Of a stretch of DNA of 28,275 nt, positions 17,517-28,060 are shown in pieces. The stretch covers positions 264,331-292,605 of the forward strand of contig BFEA01000474.1 of assembly GCA_003427395.1 (NCBI GenBank), given 5' to 3'. Source of the DNA: Chara braunii (taxonomy: Eukaryota; Streptophyta; Charophyceae; Charales; Characeae). The notes under the pieces are model-generated. The model saw nothing but the letters and a program-made list of their open reading frames with translations, was not told where the DNA came from and made no database searches. Numbering within the stretch: the stretch's first letter is position 1; each line of letters begins with the position of its first letter. A program made the translations under genes and the position numbers.

Positions 17517-18882
17517 AAATGGGGGAAAAATAAAAACTCATAATAATTTCAGGAAGTACAGGTGAATAGGCATGCCCAACACTCGTCAAGAGTCCTCACT
17601 CATTCCTCTGGACCCTCCTCATCCTTCTCACATTTGACAGTACGTCTTTTGTGTCTTGATCTATACCTATGTACCTCCGGCGATTGTGGCCTCTGGATAC
17701 GGAGCCACCTAAACCTTGCTAGTTCCGAACACTTCCATCCAAGTTCCATGATACAAAAGTAAACCATAACACAAAATTCCTCTCATAATGTAGGGAGATA
17801 TGGTTGTGAGAAGACCTCTCGTCTGATATGTTTGAACTCTGAAGGCTTGGTTACGGTGTCGAGCTCATCGGCTCCCGCCTTTTTTCGCAAAGGCGAGAGC
17901 CCTCCCGGCCATGTCACGCAAGAGATAAACAATACAACCTAGAGACAACTTGGGGACGACTCATAACTAATCCCGTGGGCCGCCAAAACGGTCGCGGTTG
18001 CGTTGCCCCTTCGCCGCTCTAGCCGGGTGCGCCAGCTGTACGTCCCACGGTCCTCTACGACAGGATAGGTTCCCGTGGGTTATAAGCTTTCTTCCCTAAG
18101 GGGTTGTCAACACCCTTAGGGGTGTATCCCCACCGAGCTATTCACCCACATGCGAAAACTTTTATATGCAATCGCAGAGGTGAGTCAACCGAGGGCGTTT
18201 GCTCGCTCTTGGTAGTATAGGCACACGCGATTAAAACGCCTGTTGAACCCGGACGCCGCTCGTCACTTACGATGCTGATCTCCTAAGGATAAAGCATACG
18301 TCGGTCGACTAGGGCGGTTTTAATTAGGCGTGAAACCACAACACACCCCTAGTCCCATACATACCATACTCACATACACATACATGTATAACTTATCCAG
18401 GCGAAATCACACATGCTTAAAGCAATACATATATACAAATTCATCCTTTCAATCAATTACCTCATCAATCATAGCCACAAATATAATTGGTTTGGTCTAA
18501 TGGAAAAATCATGCCACTGTGTTTTCCTCCTTGTCGTTGATATGGTCAATACATAGAGTTCTTTTATTGGAGAAGAGTTTTTTCAATCCTTTTAAGCCAA
18601 AGCCCATAGTCAGATCCTTCTGAATTCCGGATTAAGGTTACTTTGTAAAATGCAACTTGAGAACTGGTAATACTAGTTTTCTATGTTGATTCCTGTCTGA
18701 TGAGGAGTATTTATTTACTTTTTCTTTCCTATATATTTACCCCCCAATGCCAAAGCACGATAGTAAAATCATCGTGGTAGTCCGAATACTATCCATCCGG
18801 TGGTCCTATCTAAATAAAGTGTTTTTATTTTTGTTTTGAGATTACCTCGTGAAGCCATAATCATATGGCTCCCTTGACGGGA
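17517..18882. other. No gene seen
   Basis: Possibly partly U3 of the LTR, otherwise unassigned. A GC-rich part lies at 17850-18070, and AT-rich sequence at 18360-18840. A palindromic hairpin lies at 18093-18120. No reading frame with recognisable content. Confidence 0.5.
18093..18120. repeat. Near-perfect hairpin, 9-bp stem plus inner 4-bp stem
   Basis: ccctaaggg is followed by gttg, t, caac, a bulged a, then cccttaggg. Outer and inner stems together make 13 bp. There is no T tract after it. Confidence 0.8.
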
Positions 18883-18941
18883 TTAGTCTATGCGAGGTGT
18901 TTTCTGGAATCTGAGTAAGATTTCCAAAAAACTGCGTCTAA

Positions 18942-19381
18942 CCCTAGTAAATATGTCGTCCACTACGTACCTGGGTCTCCAATATGTCCAATCGCGCAAA
19001 CTCATCATTGTCGAAAACCAGGGTCGTCGCCCGCCCACCTCGCATAACTCTAATGATTTGAGTACCATAGAAGAAGGTCATTCGCAAGGCTAGTCTCCGT
19101 ACTATGACTCGAAGAGGCCGACTAAGTCCAAACAAGTGTCTGGTCTCTGTGTCCTGGATCCGAACGACGCCGAAACGTCAGCCGGACGAGGTAATCTTAA
19201 TGCTCACAATGACTCAAGAGAGACATTGGAGGTCGCTCGCGCGGTGGAAGTACAAAGTATATCCAAAAAATTCATCCGAAGTCCAAGCCGTATTTGCCCG
19301 GAAATCCACGCGAGTATTAGAGATGAATCCCTCGCCATTTTGGGGTAAACCGATAAAACCGATCCACTCAGTAGGAGAACC
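18942..19381 (-). pseudogene. Unknown protein fragment, copy 1
   Basis: On the - strand the frame reads GSPTEWIGFIGLPQNGEGFI, DFRANTAWTSDEFFGYTLYF, HRASDLQCLS, stop, VIVSIKITSSG, stop, RFGVVRIQDTETRHLFGLSR, then RMTFFYGTQIIRVMRGGRA and VFDNDEFARLDILETQ, ending RSGRHIY and TAG at 18944-18942. Copy 2 at 21734-21931 has CGA where the first stop (TGA, 19216-19214) stands, so this stop arose from CGA. The domain is not one I recognise. Its beta-strand-like pattern loosely resembles the repeated domain of the leader ORF at 14400-17017, which is a guess only. A stop just before GSPTE marks the end of the homology with copy 2. Confidence 0.55.
19182..19381. repeat. ~200-bp dispersed repeat, copy 1 (partner 21734-21931)
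   Basis: Roughly 90% identical by eye to 21734-21931, in the same orientation, beginning gacgaggtaat and ending gtaggagaaccat. Beyond both ends the flanks differ. Most differences are C/T or G/A. Confidence 0.92.
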
Positions 19382-19439
19382 ATAAGAAATCTACCACGGT
19401 GAGCCAACGACCTCTTACCGCCTGACGTCATGACAACTT

Positions 19440-20202
19440 AGACGAAGGAAGAAAAGATCACAGAAGAGAAAACCATTCGGACAGATGGGCATAGATAAAG
19501 GGGTCATTCGGGAAAGAACGGGTGACCTTGGGAAAAAGTCTATGTCCATTCAGGTCTTTCTTTTCTTTGTGATCGCTTTTTCTTTCGTCGTCTTCTTTCT
19601 TTCTCAGTTTGACATATGTATGCAAGTATGGTGATGCGAGAGCAACCATTCATTTGCCGCCTCACGGTCAAACCCACTCTCGTTTCAATAAATCACACCT
19701 GCAGTCAGATCAAACGACAAGTCAAAAGAAAACAATGCAGACCCAGACTCATGTCAGACTTACATTCACATGCGCAGACACACATTTTGTCTACCCTTTC
19801 AGAGAACATTCAATGACCAAGGTGAAACAAAGTGTGGGTTCACAGGGGCGTGAAAGGGCTTGAGTCAATCTGACTATTGAACTGACCTTGAGTGAAGTTA
19901 AACGGCACACCCCAGAACACTGCATAGATTCACGCCCCTAGATGAGAAGGTTGTCGCAGCCAATTGTCAGCAAAGGGATCCACACCACTCCTTTGTGATG
20001 ACCGCCTGCCACAATACCCTTCTCAACTCACAATCACCTCTCAACAGTCTGGCGGCGTCTTCACGTTACCGCCACCAGCCTCCAATGCTACAACGTCACT
20101 GTAGCGTCACACTCACGCCACTTCAAAACGCCCCACTATTTTGGCAGCACCTTCTCTGTGCCAATGCCCCACCTCCACTTAGTGCAAGAATACTAACGCC
20201 AA
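19440..20202. other. No gene seen; contains an 11-bp inverted repeat
   Basis: aggggcgtgaa (19844-19854) and ttcacgcccct (19929-19939) are exact inverted copies 74 bp apart. Otherwise the sequence is unremarkable, with short low-quality frames on both strands. Confidence 0.55.
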
Positions 20203-20528
20203 CGCCGTTAAAGCCAGTGTCGTCGCCACAAAATTTTTTGGCAGCGCTTCCGCACCACCGCCGTTAAAACCAGAGTTGTTGCCGAAAAAATCGGGCAGAG
20301 CTTCTGCACCACCGCCGTTAAAACCAAACTTGTTGCCGCAAAATCCGGCAGCGCTTCCGCACCACCGCTGTTAAAACCAGAGTTGCTGCCGAAAAAATCC
20401 GGCAGAGCTTCCGCACCACTGCTATTAAAACCAGAGTTGCTGCCAAAAAAAATCCGGCAGAGCTTCCGCACCACCGCTGTGAAAACCAGAGTTGCTGCTG
20501 AAAAAATCCGGCAGAGCTTCCACACCAC
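20203..20528. repeat. 54-bp tandem repeat, six copies
   Basis: Units begin at 20203, 20259, 20313, 20366, 20420 and 20475, with lengths 56, 54, 53, 54, 55 and 54. Each starts cgc(c/t)gttaaaaccagagttg and ends gcttccgcaccac. Because 54 is a multiple of three, frames stay open for stretches on both strands; the - strand gives 18-residue repeats such as GAEALPDFFGSNSGFNS. Length changes of one base shift these frames, so coding is doubtful. Confidence 0.93.
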
Positions 20529-20634
20529 CGCCGTTATCGCTGTCAACAGCCTTGTCGCCGCTTACCCGCCGCTGTGAAATTTCGGCAGCATTTCCCCACT
20601 ACAGTGAAAACATGGCAGGCCAAAACTAGTAAAA

Positions 20635-21265
20635 TTTGGGCCCCAGGCCCAAACTTCACTGTGCCGCACTGCCCTAGTCCCGCAGTGTCCCTGGGTCAGT
20701 CCTGTGGGACCAGCACCAGCCAGAGGGGAGGGGAACAGAGTGTTCCCTGCCTTGGCTATGGCTGCCCAACTCCTTCCTCTCTCACTCCTATGCAGACCTC
20801 CAGTCTCCTCCTCCTTACCTCATGCAGCACCTCAGCAGCTCAGCAGCACTCAAGTGTGCACGTCAGACAATTGACAGCACGAGTCCTTTTGTGTGGCAGC
20901 TAGTAGACAGCTGCCAGTTTTATAGTGGTTAAGGAGGGTTGGACGTCACTCCAGCCCCCAGGCAAAATCGCGGGCTCACAGTGAGCCCTTGATCTGGCCA
21001 AGATGCGGGGCTAACTGTGGCCGCACCACAGCCACAGCCTTAGTGTGGGGCAGTTTCTTTAACTACCCCATTTTATTTTTTCTTTTCTTTTTCCCAGCTA
21101 TCTCGGAATCTCACGTGATAGCTGGGCTCCTGCCATTTTCAAAACTGTTTTTCTTTTATTTTTCTGATAAGGGGTTGGAGTGATACAACCCCTTACAGTT
21201 TGATGTATTTGGACCCTATTTCCAGGGCAGATACATCAGGGAAAAGGTTGTACTTAGCCTTTTCC
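20635..21265. repeat. Array of about ten consecutive hairpins
   Basis: Pairs in order: tttgggcc/ggcccaaa (20635-20653); tggcagct/agctgcca (20894-20916); gggttgga/tccagccc (20936-20957, one G-T); gggctcac/gtgagccc (20972-20988); tgcgg/ccgca (21004-21025); tggggcagtt/aactacccca (21046-21070, one mismatch); cccagctatc/gatagctggg (21093-21126); taaggggttg/caacccctta (21168-21195) extended by ctg/cag; tgatgtat/atacatca (21201-21238) with inner ccct/aggg; ggaaaagg/ccttttcc (21240-21265). Most pairs are perfect, despite the age of everything else nearby. The - strand after them reads TGTTAGGGAGC from about 21297, which may be an LTR start. Confidence 0.85.
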
Positions 21266-21324
21266 TTTCATGACCCCTGAATTCCCAAGCTCCCTAACAT
21301 CCAGAGGTAGCACCACGTAAGGAT

Positions 21325-21733
21325 AAGTGTCCTCACATAATAAAGAAGAAACAAACAAAAAGAAAAGAAAAAAATCAAAAACTACTCTAACAGCATGCGC
21401 CTAGCCATTCTCTCGGCCAGGTTCATGCAGTTGCTTGCAACAACCCCCTCCTTACTTTTGTCTGCCCTCCTCCTCCCAACCCCCATGTTCCCCCCCTCTC
21501 TCTCCCACAGTCCCTCTTCCACGTACGTGTCGTGAGCCGCGAGATTTTCAGATCTCGCAACCATGAATACTTGTGCGTTTTCCGAGTGGGCAAGTGTCTC
21601 ACATAATAAAGAAGAAACAAACAAAAAGAAAATAAAAAATAAAAAACTACTCTAACTGCATGCGCCTAGCCATTCTCTCGGCCAGGTTCATGCAGTTGCT
21701 TGCAACAACCCCCTCCTTACTTTTGTCTGCCCT
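21325..21733. repeat. 142-bp direct duplication (21325-21468 and 21592-21733)
   Basis: Both copies run aagtgtc, acataataaagaagaaac, an A-rich part, actactctaac, gcatgcgcctagccattctc, and end ttttgtctgccct. They differ by a few small indels. The second copy ends exactly where the ~200-bp repeat copy 2 begins (21734). The 123 bp between the copies are pyrimidine-rich. Confidence 0.95.
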
Positions 21734-21931
21734 GGACGAGGTAATTTTAATGCTCACAATGACTCGAGAGAGACATTGGAGGTTGCTCGCACGGTGGAAA
21801 TGCATAGTATATCCAAAAAATTCATCCGAACTCCAAGCCGTATTTGCTCGGAAATCCGCGCGAGTGTTAGGGAAGAATCCCTCGCCATTTTGGAGTAAAC
21901 CGATAAAACCGATCCACTCTGTAGGAGAACC
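21734..21931. repeat. ~200-bp dispersed repeat, copy 2 (partner 19182-19381)
   Basis: See the partner copy. Here CGA at 21766-21764 (- strand) is intact where copy 1 has TGA. Confidence 0.92.
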
Positions 21932-22063
21932 ATCTTGAACCCGTAAAAGTTGTTCCGCTCCTCTGAAATGATCGTTCTCATGTGTATCACGAACCAACAG
22001 GTACCTCGGGATTGTCAAATCTCGTCGAGCTCCAGGCATCTGCGTGTTAGAACAAAACTGCAT
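21734..22063 (-). pseudogene. Unknown protein fragment, copy 2
   Basis: The - strand frame from ATG 22063 gives MPGARRDLTIPRYLLVRD, then HENDHFRGAEQLLRVQDGSP, TEWIGFIGLLQNGEGFF, DFRANTAWSSDEFFGYTMHF and LSRVIVSIKITSS. At 21733 it runs into the duplicated non-coding block, so its end is artificial. It matches copy 1 at 19182-19381 over about 66 codons and is free of stops there. It adds about 35 codons of N-terminal sequence that copy 1 lacks. Family unknown; repeated presence in one window suggests a mobile-element protein. Confidence 0.55.
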
Positions 22064-22247
22064 TGGTCACGTTGTAGGGCCAAACCCTGGTAGACTTTCC
22101 AGCCTTGGTCGACCCCACTGAGGGTCCCAGTTGGCTCGGCCCGCCCATGCTCATGCTCAGGGCGCGGGCCGTTCGTCCCAGGGTCACCCCCACCTAGTGC
22201 TTTGAGATGGATGGGAATGGGCCATTGCGCGAGAGAGCCTTGACATT

Positions 22248-22290
22248 GGGGATGTAGCTCAGCCCTCACGCTGGGTGGTAGTCTCGCTCG
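22248..22290 (+). other. tRNA-Ala-like 5' half (A-box region), possible SINE head
   Basis: ggggatgtagctcag (22248-22262) matches the usual 5' end of tRNA-Ala, and ggtggtag followed by ctcgctcg (22274-22290) resembles its D-loop and anticodon-stem region. About 12 extra bases (ccctcacgctgg) split the D loop, and no clear B box or 3' acceptor follows. It is not a functional tRNA; a tRNA-derived SINE or chance match is possible. Confidence 0.3.
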
Positions 22291-23122
22291 TTGTTCCGCA
22301 AACGCTGATTTTTTTGCTGATTCTTGGTTGTGTTCTCAAGCAAATGCTCCTTCCAAACGCAGGCAGTCCAGGGTTGTTTGAGAGTTTTTCTTCTCTTGTG
22401 TGCGGGCTAAGCGTCATCATTAGGCCACACACCATTTCCCTAAGCATTGCAATCTTATGGCGTCATCGGGGTGTGACAATGCCGTCTTCCCCCTCGCCTC
22501 TACGCACTCCCCGAGTCTCATACATCCCATCCGCTATTATTGGAAACATGCCCCTTAGTCCTTTCGGGGCCTTCGCATACATGCACAAACCTCCTCACAG
22601 TCCGATCAACAACAAGCCTCATCCCTTTCTTTCGTTTGCATTCCAAGTCTACACTAATGGTGCATAGCCCCGTTACCCCCTCTTCCCCTTTTCCTTTGTC
22701 GTCCGGTCTCTTCCGGCCCTGTCCCGCTCAAGGTATCCCAAACCTTTACTTACCTGCACAGTCCCACAACAAGCAAAGATCGATACAATCCCCCATTAGG
22801 GTCAACACATAGCCCTTTCCACATGCCTATCTTTCCCTTTTCCTTGACTTCTCTTTGTTCTCCTTCCTTTGCTCAATCAGTCCATCCTCTTCTCGTAGTC
22901 ATGCAGTCAAAGAAATGGTTGAGTCAAACTAACCTTATCTCAATCTCTTTAGATGTTCTCCCCTTTCCTTTTTGGCGGCACAAGGGACCGACAGCCCTTC
23001 CCTTGCCCTCTTTCTCCACCAAGTGAGGACTGATTTCTTTCACCGTTCGTTCCTTGGCAAGGTAACAAGTGAGTGATGAGGGGTTAGTTATATGCCAAGT
23101 GGCGGAAGAGAGGCAGAGGTAA
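22291..23122. other. No gene seen; pyrimidine-rich + strand
   Basis: A 130-codon frame on the + strand (22275-22667) and overlapping frames exist but are rich in Ser, Pro and Leu without recognisable motifs, as expected from the C/T-rich composition. I leave it unannotated. Confidence 0.5.
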
Positions 23123-23140
23123 GATAGAGAGAGGGAGATA

Positions 23141-23226
<86 letters not shown>
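23123..23226. repeat. (GA)n microsatellite
   Basis: An imperfect GA stretch from 23123 becomes a pure run of about 37 GA units at 23152-23226. Confidence 0.98.
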
Positions 23227-23227
<1 letters not shown>

Positions 23228-23269
23228 GACTAGTCCTAATCAAATCATCCTTCCGTCATAGCAGCCAAA

Positions 23270-23400
23270 CACCCATCCCATAGTGGTAGCAACCAAATGC
23301 CTGTCACCCATCCCATAATGGTAGCAACCAAATGCCGGTCACCCATCCCATAATGGTAGCAGCCAAATGTCGGTCACCCATCCCATAGTAGAAGAGCAAC
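23270..23400. repeat. 35-bp tandem repeat, 3.7 copies
   Basis: Units start at 23270, 23305, 23340 and 23375 (partial). Each starts cacccatcccata and contains ggtagcaaccaaatg. It directly abuts the 91-bp satellite. Confidence 0.95.
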
Positions 23401-26400
23401 TAATGTGCGAATCAGAATACTACTACATGCACGAACTTGACAAAGTGAAGATAGAACTAGTGAAAACATATTCACATGAGCGACAGAGCAGCCAAGTGTG
23501 ATACGGAACACTACTACACACATGAACTTGACAAAGTTAAGATTGAACTACTGAAAGCACATGCATGTGAGTGAAAGATCAGCCAAGCGTGAATGGGAAC
23601 ACTACAACACACATAAACTTGACAAAGTGAAGATTAAACTAGTGAAAGCACATGCACATGAGTGAAAGATCAACCAAGTGTGAAACGGAACACTACTACA
23701 CACATGAACTNGAAGATTAAACTAGTGAAAGCACATGCACATGAGTGAAAGATCAACCAAGTGTGAAACGGAACACTACTACACACATGAACTTGACAAA
23801 GTGAAGGTTGAACTAGTGAAAGCACATGCACATGAGTGAAAGATCAACCAAGTGTAAAACGGAACACTACTACACAAATGAGCTCGACAAAGTGAAGATT
23901 GAACTAGTGAAAGCACATGCACATGAGTGAAAGATCAACCAAAAACACTACTACACGCATGAACTTGACAAGGTGAAGATTGAACCAGTGAAGCACATGC
24001 ACATGAGTTGAAAGAACAACCAAGTGTAAACCGGAACACTACTACACACATGAACTTGACAAAGTGAAGATTGAACTAGTGAAAGCACATGCACATGAGC
24101 GGAAGAGCAACCAAGTGTGATACGGAACACTTCTACATGTACGAACTTGACAAAATGAAAACTGAACTACTGAACGCACATGCACCTGAGTGAAAGATTA
24201 ACCAAGTGTGAACCGGAACACTACTATACACATGCACTTGTCAAAGTGAAGATTGAACTAGTGAAAGCACCTGCACATGAGTGAAAGATCAACCAAGTGT
24301 GAAATGGAACACTACTACACACATGAACTTGACAAAGTGAAGGTTGAACTAGTGAAAGAACATGCACATGAGTGAAAGATCAACCAAGTGTGAACCGGCA
24401 CACTACTATACACATGACCTTGACAAGGTGAAGATTGAACTAGTGAAAGCACATCCACATGAGTGAAAGATCAACCAAGTGTGAAACGGAACACTACTAC
24501 ACACATGAACTTGACAAAGTGCAGATTGAACTAGTGAAGCACATGCTCATGAGTGAAAGATCAACCAAGTGTGAAACGAAACACTGCTACACATATGAAC
24601 TTGACGAAATGAAGATTGAACCAGTGAAGCACATGCACATGAGTTGAAAGAACAACTAAGTGTGAACTGGAACACTACTACACACATGAACTTGACAAAA
24701 TGAAGATTGAACTAGTGAAAGCACATGCTCATGAGCGGAAGAGCAACCAAGTGTGATATTGAACACTACTACACGCACGAGCTTGACAAAGTGAAAATTG
24801 AACTAGTGAAAGCACATGCACCTGAGTGAAAGATCAACCAAGTGTGAACCATAACACTACTACACACAGGCACTTGTCAAAGTGAAGATTCAACTACTGA
24901 ACGCACATGCACATGAGTGAAAGATCAACCAAGTGTGAAACAGAACACTACTACACACATGAACTTGACAAAGTGAAGGTTGAACTAGTGAAAGCACATG
25001 CACATTAATGAAAGATCAACCAAGTGTGAACCAGAACACTACTACACACATGAATGTGACAAGGTGAAAATTGAACTAGTGAAAGCACATGCACATGAGT
25101 GAAAGATCAACCACGTGTGAAACGGAATATTACTACACACATGAACTTGACAAAGTGCAGATTGAACTAGTGAAGCACATGCTCATGAGTGAAAGATCAA
25201 CAAAGTGTGAAACGGAACGCCGCTACACATATGAACTTGATGAAGTGAAGATTGAACCAGTGAAGCACATGCACATGAGTTGAAAGAACAACTAAGTGTG
25301 AACCGGAACAATACTACACACATAAACTTGACAAAGTGAAGATAAAACTAGTGAAAGCACTTGCACATGAGTGAAAGATCAACCAAGTGTGAAACGGAAC
25401 ACTACCACACACATGAACTTGACAAAAAAAAGATTGAATTAGTGAAAGCACATGCACATGAGTGAAAGATCAACCAAGTGTGAAACGAAACACTACTACA
25501 CACATGAACTTGAGAAAGTGGAGATTGAACTAGTGAAGCACATACACATGAGTTGAAAGAATAACTAAATGTGAACCGGAACACTACTACACACTTGAAC
25601 TTGACAAAGTGAAGATTGAACTAGTGAAAGCACATGCACATGTGTGAAAGATCAACCAAGTGTGAAACGGAACACTACTACACACATGAACTTGACAAAA
25701 TGAAGATTGAACCAGTGAAAGCACATGCGCATGAGTGAAAGATCAACCGAGTGTGAAACGAAACACTACTACACACATGAACTTGACAAAGTGAAGATTG
25801 AACTAGTGAAGCACATGCTCATGAGTGAAAGATCAACCAAGTGTGAAACGGAACGCTACTACACACATGAACTTAACAAAATGAAGGTTGAACTAGTGAA
25901 AGCACATGCACATGAGTGAAAGATCAACCAAGTGTGAAACGGAACACGACAACACACATGAACTCGACAAAGTGGAAATTGAACCAGTGAAAGCACATGC
26001 ACATGAGTGAAAAATCAGCCAAGTGTGAAGCGAAGTACTACCTCATGTATGAACTTGACAAGGTGAAGATTGAACTAGTGACGCACATGCAAATGAGTTG
26101 AAAGAACAACCAAGTGTAAACCAGAATACTACTACACACATGAACTTGACAAAGTGAAGATTGAACTAGTGAAGCACATGCTTATGAGTGAAAGATCAAC
26201 CAAGTGTGAAACGGAACCCTACTACACACATGAACTTGACAAACTGAAGATTGAACTAGTGAAGCACATGCACATAAGTTGAAATAACATTTAAGTGTGA
26301 ACCAGAACACTACTACACACATGAACTTGACAAAGTGAAGATTGAACTAGTGAAAACACATGCACATGAGTGAAAGATCAACCAAGTGTGAAACGGAACA

Positions 26401-26768
26401 CTACTATACACATGAACTTGACAAAATGAAGATTGGACTAGTAAAAGCACATGCGCATGAGTGAAAGATCAACCAAGTGTGAAACGAAACACTACTACAC
26501 ACATAAACATGACAAAGTGAATATTGAACCAGTGAAGCACATGCACATGAGTGAAAGAGCAAGCAAGTGTGAAACAAAATACTACTACACTCATGAACTT
26601 GACAAAGTGAAGATTGAACTAGTGAAGCACATGCACATGAGTTGAAAAAACAACTAAGTGTGAAATGGAATACTACCACACACATTAACTTGACAAAGTG
26701 AAGATTGAACTAGTGAAAGCACATGCGCATGAGTGAAAGAACAACCAAGTGTGAAACGAAGCACTACT
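23396..26768. repeat. Satellite A, 90/91-bp unit, about 37 copies
   Basis: The unit reads actactacacacatgaactt, gacaaagtgaagattgaact, agtgaaagcacatgcacatg, agtgaaagatcaaccaagtg, tgaaacggaac. Copies are clearly diverged and differ mainly by substitutions and by gtgaaagcac (91 bp) versus gtgaagcac (90 bp). One N at 23711 marks a unit that lacks tgacaaagt. In 90-bp units one frame is open and gives a 30-residue repeat starting MSERSTKCETEHYYTHELDK; 91-bp units break it. Coding is possible but not supported over the whole array. Confidence 0.98.
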
Positions 26769-28053
26769 AACTACTATGTGAGTGAAAGCATGACTAGACT
26801 AGATCAAAACACAAGATTGAAGCATGACAAGCAATCAAGAATGAATCGGGGCATCACCCACTACTATGTGAGTGAGAAGCATGAGCTAGAATAGACCAAA
26901 ACACAAGATTGAAGCATGAGATCAACAAGGTCGAATCGGAACATCACCTACTACGATGTGAGTGCAAAGCATGAGCTAGACTAGATTAAAACACAAGATT
27001 GAAGCATGAGATCAACCAAGGAAGAATCAGGACATCACCAACTACTATGTAAATGAAAAGCATGAGCTAGACTAGATCAAAACACAAGATTGAAGCATGA
27101 GATTAACCAAGGAAGAATCGGGATATCACCAACTACTATATGAATGAAAAGCATAAGCTAGACTAGATCAAAACACAAGATTGAAGCATGAGATCAAACA
27201 AGGAAGAATCAGGACATCACCTACTACTGTGTGAGGGAAAAGCATGAGATAGACTGGGTCAAAACACAAGATTAAAGCATGAGATCAACCAAGGAAGAAT
27301 TGGAACATCATCTACTACTATGTGAATGAAAAGCATGAGCTAGACTAGATCAGAACACAAGATTGCAGCATGAGATCCACCAAGGAAGAATCGGAAGATC
27401 ATCTACTACTATGTGAGTAAAAAGCATGAGCTAGACTAGATCAAAACACAAGATTGAAGCATGAGATCAAACAAGGAAGAATCGGGACATCACCTACTAC
27501 TGTGTGAGGGAAAAGCATGAGCTAGACTGGGTCAAAACACAAGATTAAAGCATGAGATCAACCAAGGAAGAATCGGAACATCATCTACGACCATGTGAAT
27601 GAAAAGCATGAGCTAGACTAGATCAAAACACAAGATTGCAGCATGAGATCCACCAAGGAAGAATCGGAAGATCATCTACTACTATGTGAGTAAAAAACAT
27701 GAGCTAGACTAAATCAAAACACAAGATTGAAGCATGAGATAATCCAAGGAAGAATCGGGACATCACCAACTACTATATGAGTGAAAAACATGAGCTAGAC
27801 TAGATCAAAACACAAGATTGAAGCATGAGATCAACCATGGAAGAATCAGGACATCACGAACTACTATATGAATGAACAGCATGAGCTAGACTAGATCAAA
27901 ACACAAGATTGAAGTATGAGATCAAACAAGGAAGAATCGGAACATCACCTACTACTATGTGAGTGAAAAGCATGAGCTAGACTAGATCAAAACACAAAAT
28001 TGAAGCATGAGATCCACCAAGGAAGAATCGGAACATCATTTACTACTATGCTA
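26769..28053. repeat. Satellite B, ~90-bp unit, about 14 copies
   Basis: The unit reads actactatgtgagtgaaaag, catgagctagactagatcaa, aacacaagattgaagcatga, gatcaaccaaggaagaatcg, ggacatcacc. It shares blocks with satellite A (agattgaa, gatcaaccaag, and the tactac junction) and nearly the same period. Three-unit subtypes recur, for example the gattgcag variant at 27361 and 27634. The array ends at about 28053. Confidence 0.98.
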
Positions 28054-28060
28054 TGAAACA

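Noticed and set aside
18690-18715. A further CTGATGAG motif suggesting another hammerhead
   Set aside because: No stem II partner and no GAAA or GUC at suitable spacing.
22248-22320. Functional tRNA-Ala gene
   Set aside because: The D loop is split by extra bases and no T arm or 3' acceptor strand is found.
22275-22667. 130-codon frame on the + strand
   Set aside because: Rich in Ser, Pro and Leu in a C/T-rich region, without motifs or context to support a gene.
26404-26685. 93-codon - strand frame in satellite A (also 25402-25584)
   Set aside because: Shadow of the satellite unit; it shifts or stops in neighbouring units.
23396-28053. CRISPR-like array
   Set aside because: Direct tandem satellites with contiguous diverged units and no unique spacers; the surrounding sequence is eukaryotic.
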